Assembly (NCBI RefSeq): GCF_001280435.1
Contig: NZ_LBIP01000022.1
Location: 1 to 64,000, forward strand
Source: Mangrovimonas xylaniphaga
Lineage (GTDB): Bacteria > Bacteroidota > Bacteroidia > Flavobacteriales > Flavobacteriaceae
DNA length: 64,000 nucleotides
Direction: 5' to 3'
Under the pieces are notes generated by a model that saw nothing but the letters and a program-made list of their open reading frames with translations, was not told the DNA's origin and did not search any database. Numbering within the stretch: position 1 is the first letter of the stretch; every line of letters begins with the position of its first letter. Positions 60,891 through 64,000 of the stretch are shown here, in pieces. Position numbers and translations under genes: made by a program.

Positions 60891-61217
60891 TTACTTTAAT
60901 TTTTCATTATTATGGTGCCTATCGTGGTCGCGTTTGGTTTTTTTGTCCATTTTTTTATCGAATGCCGCCTGCAAGTCAATACCTGTTTGATTAGCTAAAC
61001 ACAGCACCACGAACACCACATCGGCCAACTCTTCACCCAAATCTTTGTCCTTGTCACTTTCCTTTTCACTCTGCTCCCCATAACGTCTGGCAATAATGCG
61101 GGCCACTTCCCCAACTTCCTCTGTAAGCTGCGCCATATTGGTCAGCTCATTAAAATATCTTACCCCGTGCTCTTGGATCCAATTATCAACTACTTTTTGG
61201 GCATTTTCAATATTCAT
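60891..61217 (-). CDS. MazG-like nucleotide pyrophosphohydrolase
   Basis: The 108-residue all-alpha protein has the MazG/dUTPase-like EExxE...ExxD pattern in LTEEVGEVARIIARRYG and LGEELADVVFVVLCLAN. This group cleaves nucleoside triphosphates to monophosphate and pyrophosphate and can remove abnormal nucleotides. The C-terminus is strongly charged (KMDKKTKRDHDRHHNNEK). It overlaps the upstream DUF3857 gene by 1 base (TAATG). Confidence 0.88.
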   Translation of the reverse strand: MNIENAQKVVDNWIQEHGVRYFNELTNMAQLTEEVGEVARIIARRYGEQSEKESDKDKDLGEELADVVFVVLCLANQTGIDLQAAFDKKMDKKTKRDHDRHHNNEKLK

Positions 61218-63241
61218 TATATTATTTTTTTAAGTACTACCTTTTCATTATGCTTTTCTATACTAGATTTAAAAAAGCCTTTAAAATACTCATAATCTTC
61301 TGGAAGCACTAAAGTAGTATTTAAATCAAGATTTACAAGTAACTGAAGATATTTACCACTTTTCTTTACGACATAAGTTAATTTTGCTCCTCCATTATTA
61401 AAATCTACAGCACTGCTTTCCGGAAGTGTTTCAACCTCATACCCTTCAGGGATCATAACATTTACCATATACTTTGTTGAAACTGGAAAATCCATGGTTA
61501 TAGGGTAATTCCTCTTAATTTGTTTAAAAGGATTTTCAGATGTTGCCAAAAATAACATTGGTGTAAAATAAAGTTTCCCTGCTATCTCTTCAACTGCATC
61601 ATTCGATTGAAATTCATAGGTAATTTGCAGTGGTTTCTCAACATCTTTTACATTATTAATTTCTAGATTTTCGATAACAATCTCACCTTTGTTTTTTTCG
61701 AATATCTTAATCAAATCATCAGGGCTTACATTGGCATATCTATTTCGATGCTGCATAGCCATATAATTGGTATAATTTTCACGTACTTTCCCTCCCACCG
61801 TTAAATCAGTATTAATTGCAATGTTTAAAAGCACTGTCTCCTCTGATTTAACCTTAGGTTGTAAATCAATCCACGCAGAACTTCCATTTTCCCTAATGAC
61901 TCTTCCTTGCCAATTCAAAGCTCTTGTTGGTAATATATCTACAGTACTATAGTCATTTGTAGCATCCAATAAAACATTAAAATTCACATCTTCTATCATG
62001 CAAATAACATAGTTAAAGCCGTCCCTGGTAGGAAAGAGAGGTATTCCATTATTTTTAGTGCTTATCAAAACAGGATTTGCTTTAACACCTGCACTTCTAA
62101 GCATAGATACCAATATTAAATTTATATCTCCAACATTGCCTGTTCCCTCTTTATAAGCTTTACGTACGCCATTATCTGTTCGGTACCCATAATACCCATT
62201 CCACTTCACTTTTGATTTTACATGATTATAAATTAAGGTTATCTTATTTGAAACATTAGTCTCTCCTGCAATTAGGTACTCGAGATCCTCTTCATAATAC
62301 CCTGTTTTATCCAACTGAATACCAAACTCATCACTATCATAAATCGTTTTGGTTACTTTCTCCCAACTAGAAGAAAAAGACTCCAAAGGTTTATTAGGAT
62401 ATTTAATAGCCGTTAATTCCAAAATTAGTTTTGCCCTGTAATTATCTATATTATCAACCAATGGTTCATCTTTTAATGCTGGAATATTTACCTCATTTAT
62501 GGTTATAACGTTATCCATATAATCAGTCTTAGATTGGCTAAACTCAGTTTTAGTCGCAGTCAATCCCCCCGTAGTTGATCTTGCTTTACTATTGATAGTA
62601 AAACTATTATGTTCTTTTGTTAAATTGAGTTTTGGAATGTAACTAGATTTAGGGTTGAGTAATTTATTATAAATATAATATTCTGGAGTACTTATCTTTA
62701 AATCGTATTTCAGAATTGGAATGTTATATTGAAAATTAATATCATCAATTTGCAAATAAGGTGATTTAATTCGGTAGGCATATTCTATTACACAGCCATC
62801 TTTTACATTTGGCATCGTAAAAGACTCAAACTTCCAATACTTATTGGCCTCTTCTTCAAATATACTCTCCTTTTTCAACTTCTCTTTTTCTATCTTACCA
62901 TCAATAAGGCTGAAAGTATACCCCTTTAAAGAAGATAAATTTTCTGAATTTGATGCTGAGCTATTATACAGTCTAATCTTTTTTGTTGCCCAATGAAAAC
63001 CCTCTTTATTATAGATTTTAATACGTTCATGAACTTCCCTATTCTGCATAAATCCTTCACCTTGAACATACTCAAAACTTATTTTTTCATTCTTATATAA
63101 CACTACAGCATTAGCTGAAGAGTCTTGAGGACAGATTTTCTCTTCAAGTTCTTGTTTTGAAACTTTTCCAAAATCATAATCTTGAGCATATTGCACATAG
63201 CCCAAGAATAAAATCAATAATGTTGTAAGAGCCTTTTTCAT
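61217..63241 (-). CDS. DUF3857/transglutaminase-like protein lacking catalytic residues
   Basis: The 674-residue protein has a Sec signal (1-19), a DUF3857 domain (~40-230), a transglutaminase-like domain (~255-400) and a C-terminal beta domain (~480-660). The transglutaminase Cys position reads GTGNVGDINLILVSMLRS with Val where Cys is usual, and the His position reads FNYVICMIED with Tyr. Only the Asp in LLDATNDYS remains. It is probably not an active enzyme and may bind or scaffold. It lies 6 bases after a second member of the family. Confidence 0.85.
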   Translation of the reverse strand: MKKALTTLLILFLGYVQYAQDYDFGKVSKQELEEKICPQDSSANAVVLYKNEKISFEYVQGEGFMQNREVHERIKIYNKEGFHWATKKIRLYNSSASNSENLSSLKGYTFSLIDGKIEKEKLKKESIFEEEANKYWKFESFTMPNVKDGCVIEYAYRIKSPYLQIDDINFQYNIPILKYDLKISTPEYYIYNKLLNPKSSYIPKLNLTKEHNSFTINSKARSTTGGLTATKTEFSQSKTDYMDNVITINEVNIPALKDEPLVDNIDNYRAKLILELTAIKYPNKPLESFSSSWEKVTKTIYDSDEFGIQLDKTGYYEEDLEYLIAGETNVSNKITLIYNHVKSKVKWNGYYGYRTDNGVRKAYKEGTGNVGDINLILVSMLRSAGVKANPVLISTKNNGIPLFPTRDGFNYVICMIEDVNFNVLLDATNDYSTVDILPTRALNWQGRVIRENGSSAWIDLQPKVKSEETVLLNIAINTDLTVGGKVRENYTNYMAMQHRNRYANVSPDDLIKIFEKNKGEIVIENLEINNVKDVEKPLQITYEFQSNDAVEEIAGKLYFTPMLFLATSENPFKQIKRNYPITMDFPVSTKYMVNVMIPEGYEVETLPESSAVDFNNGGAKLTYVVKKSGKYLQLLVNLDLNTTLVLPEDYEYFKGFFKSSIEKHNEKVVLKKII

Positions 63242-63247
63242 TACTTT

Positions 63248-64000
63248 TTAGAGTTTTAAAGTTAATGCTAGTTTAGCTTTATCATTTTTTGCCACAGAGG
63301 CCACAAAGTCTCTAAACCTGGCATATTCTTCTTTAGGATAATTTCCTTTATTTAAGCTATAAGTTCGCTTGTAAAGTATTTCATGCTCATTAAGCACCGT
63401 TATTGAAAATTGATAGAAACCATACTTAGTATCAATGCTTACCGCATCTGGTAACGCATCAAAACTTAGGGATTCGTCAATTTCAATTATAAACTCATCA
63501 GTATCAACAAAACCCCTTTCAATTTCAAAACCTAAAGTTCTATTGCTATATCGTGTAGGTATGTGAGTTACCCTATTGAATATATTAGGACTAACCAATA
63601 AAAGATTACCTGTTTTTGACGCATAATTCTGTGCGGAAACCTTAATGTTTTCAGTAAAAAGAATACTTTCTTTATCATTCTCAAACTCCATTTCGGTTAT
63701 TGATAAATTATTGACATAATCCCAATAGTTTTTAAAATGTAAGTCCTGATTTCTGGGTTCTTCATTCTGAATTCCCTCATGCAGAGCATACTGATATCCT
63801 TGGGTTTTAATGGTTACTTCCCCATTTAACGATCCATCATTAAGCAGTTTTACTCTAGCTTTTGTAACCTGAGTGCTTTTCTCTTTAGGATATGTCGTTG
63901 TGTGGATTATTTCACCTCCTTCAGGTGTCACTATCAAAGCATCTCTATCATCTGTAAAACCTGCAATAAAACCAAAAGGATTTGTTTGACTCGTACATTC
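63248..64000 (-). CDS. C-terminal part of a DUF3857/transglutaminase-type protein (partial)
   Basis: The frame is open to the window edge (21 codons beyond the first possible internal start), so the gene continues outside. The visible ~250 residues begin ECTSQTNPFGFIAGFTDDRD, the segment that follows the transglutaminase Asp motif. The rest is a beta-rich C-terminal domain. Here the motif has Glu before Cys-Thr-Ser rather than Asp. It is a paralogue of the next gene downstream. Confidence 0.8.
   Translation of the reverse strand, partial: ECTSQTNPFGFIAGFTDDRDALIVTPEGGEIIHTTTYPKEKSTQVTKARVKLLNDGSLNGEVTIKTQGYQYALHEGIQNEEPRNQDLHFKNYWDYVNNLSITEMEFENDKESILFTENIKVSAQNYASKTGNLLLVSPNIFNRVTHIPTRYSNRTLGFEIERGFVDTDEFIIEIDESLSFDALPDAVSIDTKYGFYQFSITVLNEHEILYKRTYSLNKGNYPKEEYARFRDFVASVAKNDKAKLALTLKL

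Noticed and set aside
1-64000. CRISPR arrays, prophage, transposases or tRNA genes.
   Set aside because: No regularly spaced repeats, no phage or transposase-like proteins and no cloverleaf-like intergenic segments were found on reading both strands; a covariance search for small RNAs was not possible.

Overview
The window comes from a member of the Bacteroidetes, most likely a free-living Flavobacteriaceae. The support is an AT-rich genome, TonB-linked SusC/SusD proteins, a protease with a type IX secretion (Por) tail, gliding genes gldB and gldC, promoters of the TTG-N19-20-TAnnTTTG type, few Shine-Dalgarno sequences, and frequent TTG starts. The left edge holds the first ~107 bases of a 16S rRNA gene on the minus strand, with two tandem promoters. 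The right edge cuts a DUF3857/transglutaminase-type gene. I see no phage, insertion sequence, CRISPR array or tRNA.

Layout: 1-0.7 kb is the rRNA 5' end and leader. 0.7-10.2 kb (minus) is cell-surface biology: a porin-like protein, a secreted subtilisin, and a SusC-SusD-lipoprotein uptake operon. 10.4-15.3 kb (plus) has rnhB, a large lipoprotein, an NdpA-like nucleoid protein and a small secreted protein. 15.4-30.8 kb is mixed housekeeping and envelope: lipB, lysS, two metalloproteases, hemL with a glucosaminidase and a PLP enzyme, small secreted proteins and a SulP transporter. Two short genes in this stretch are easily missed: a YqaE/Pmp3 proteolipid and a DUF5522 protein.

30.8-47.8 kb (minus) is the centrepiece: a TetR regulator, then paaE-A-B-C-D, a VOC protein, paaG-H-I-J-Z-F-Y, running into a 2-oxoacid dehydrogenase E2, a branched-chain aminotransferase and a fused E1 alpha/beta. 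The only clear terminator lies at the far end. paaK, the usual phenylacetate-CoA ligase, is absent. Near-identical palindromes (AACTAA-N4-TGTTAGTT) precede both paaE and the E2 gene. I infer that transamination plus oxidative decarboxylation may turn phenylalanine directly into phenylacetyl-CoA, the substrate of the PaaABCDE epoxidase, without PaaK.

47.8-64 kb holds a DUF4230 protein, gldC and gldB, then nadE and a response regulator (plus strand) that converges on dnaG. After these come an outer-membrane protein / anti-sigma-like / ECF sigma operon, a polyprenyl synthase, rlmN, queA, aroA, a MazG-like protein and two DUF3857-type proteins. Several proteins here have lost hallmark residues: the response regulator has Glu for its phospho-Asp, DnaG lacks all four zinc ligands, and one transglutaminase-like protein lacks its Cys and His.
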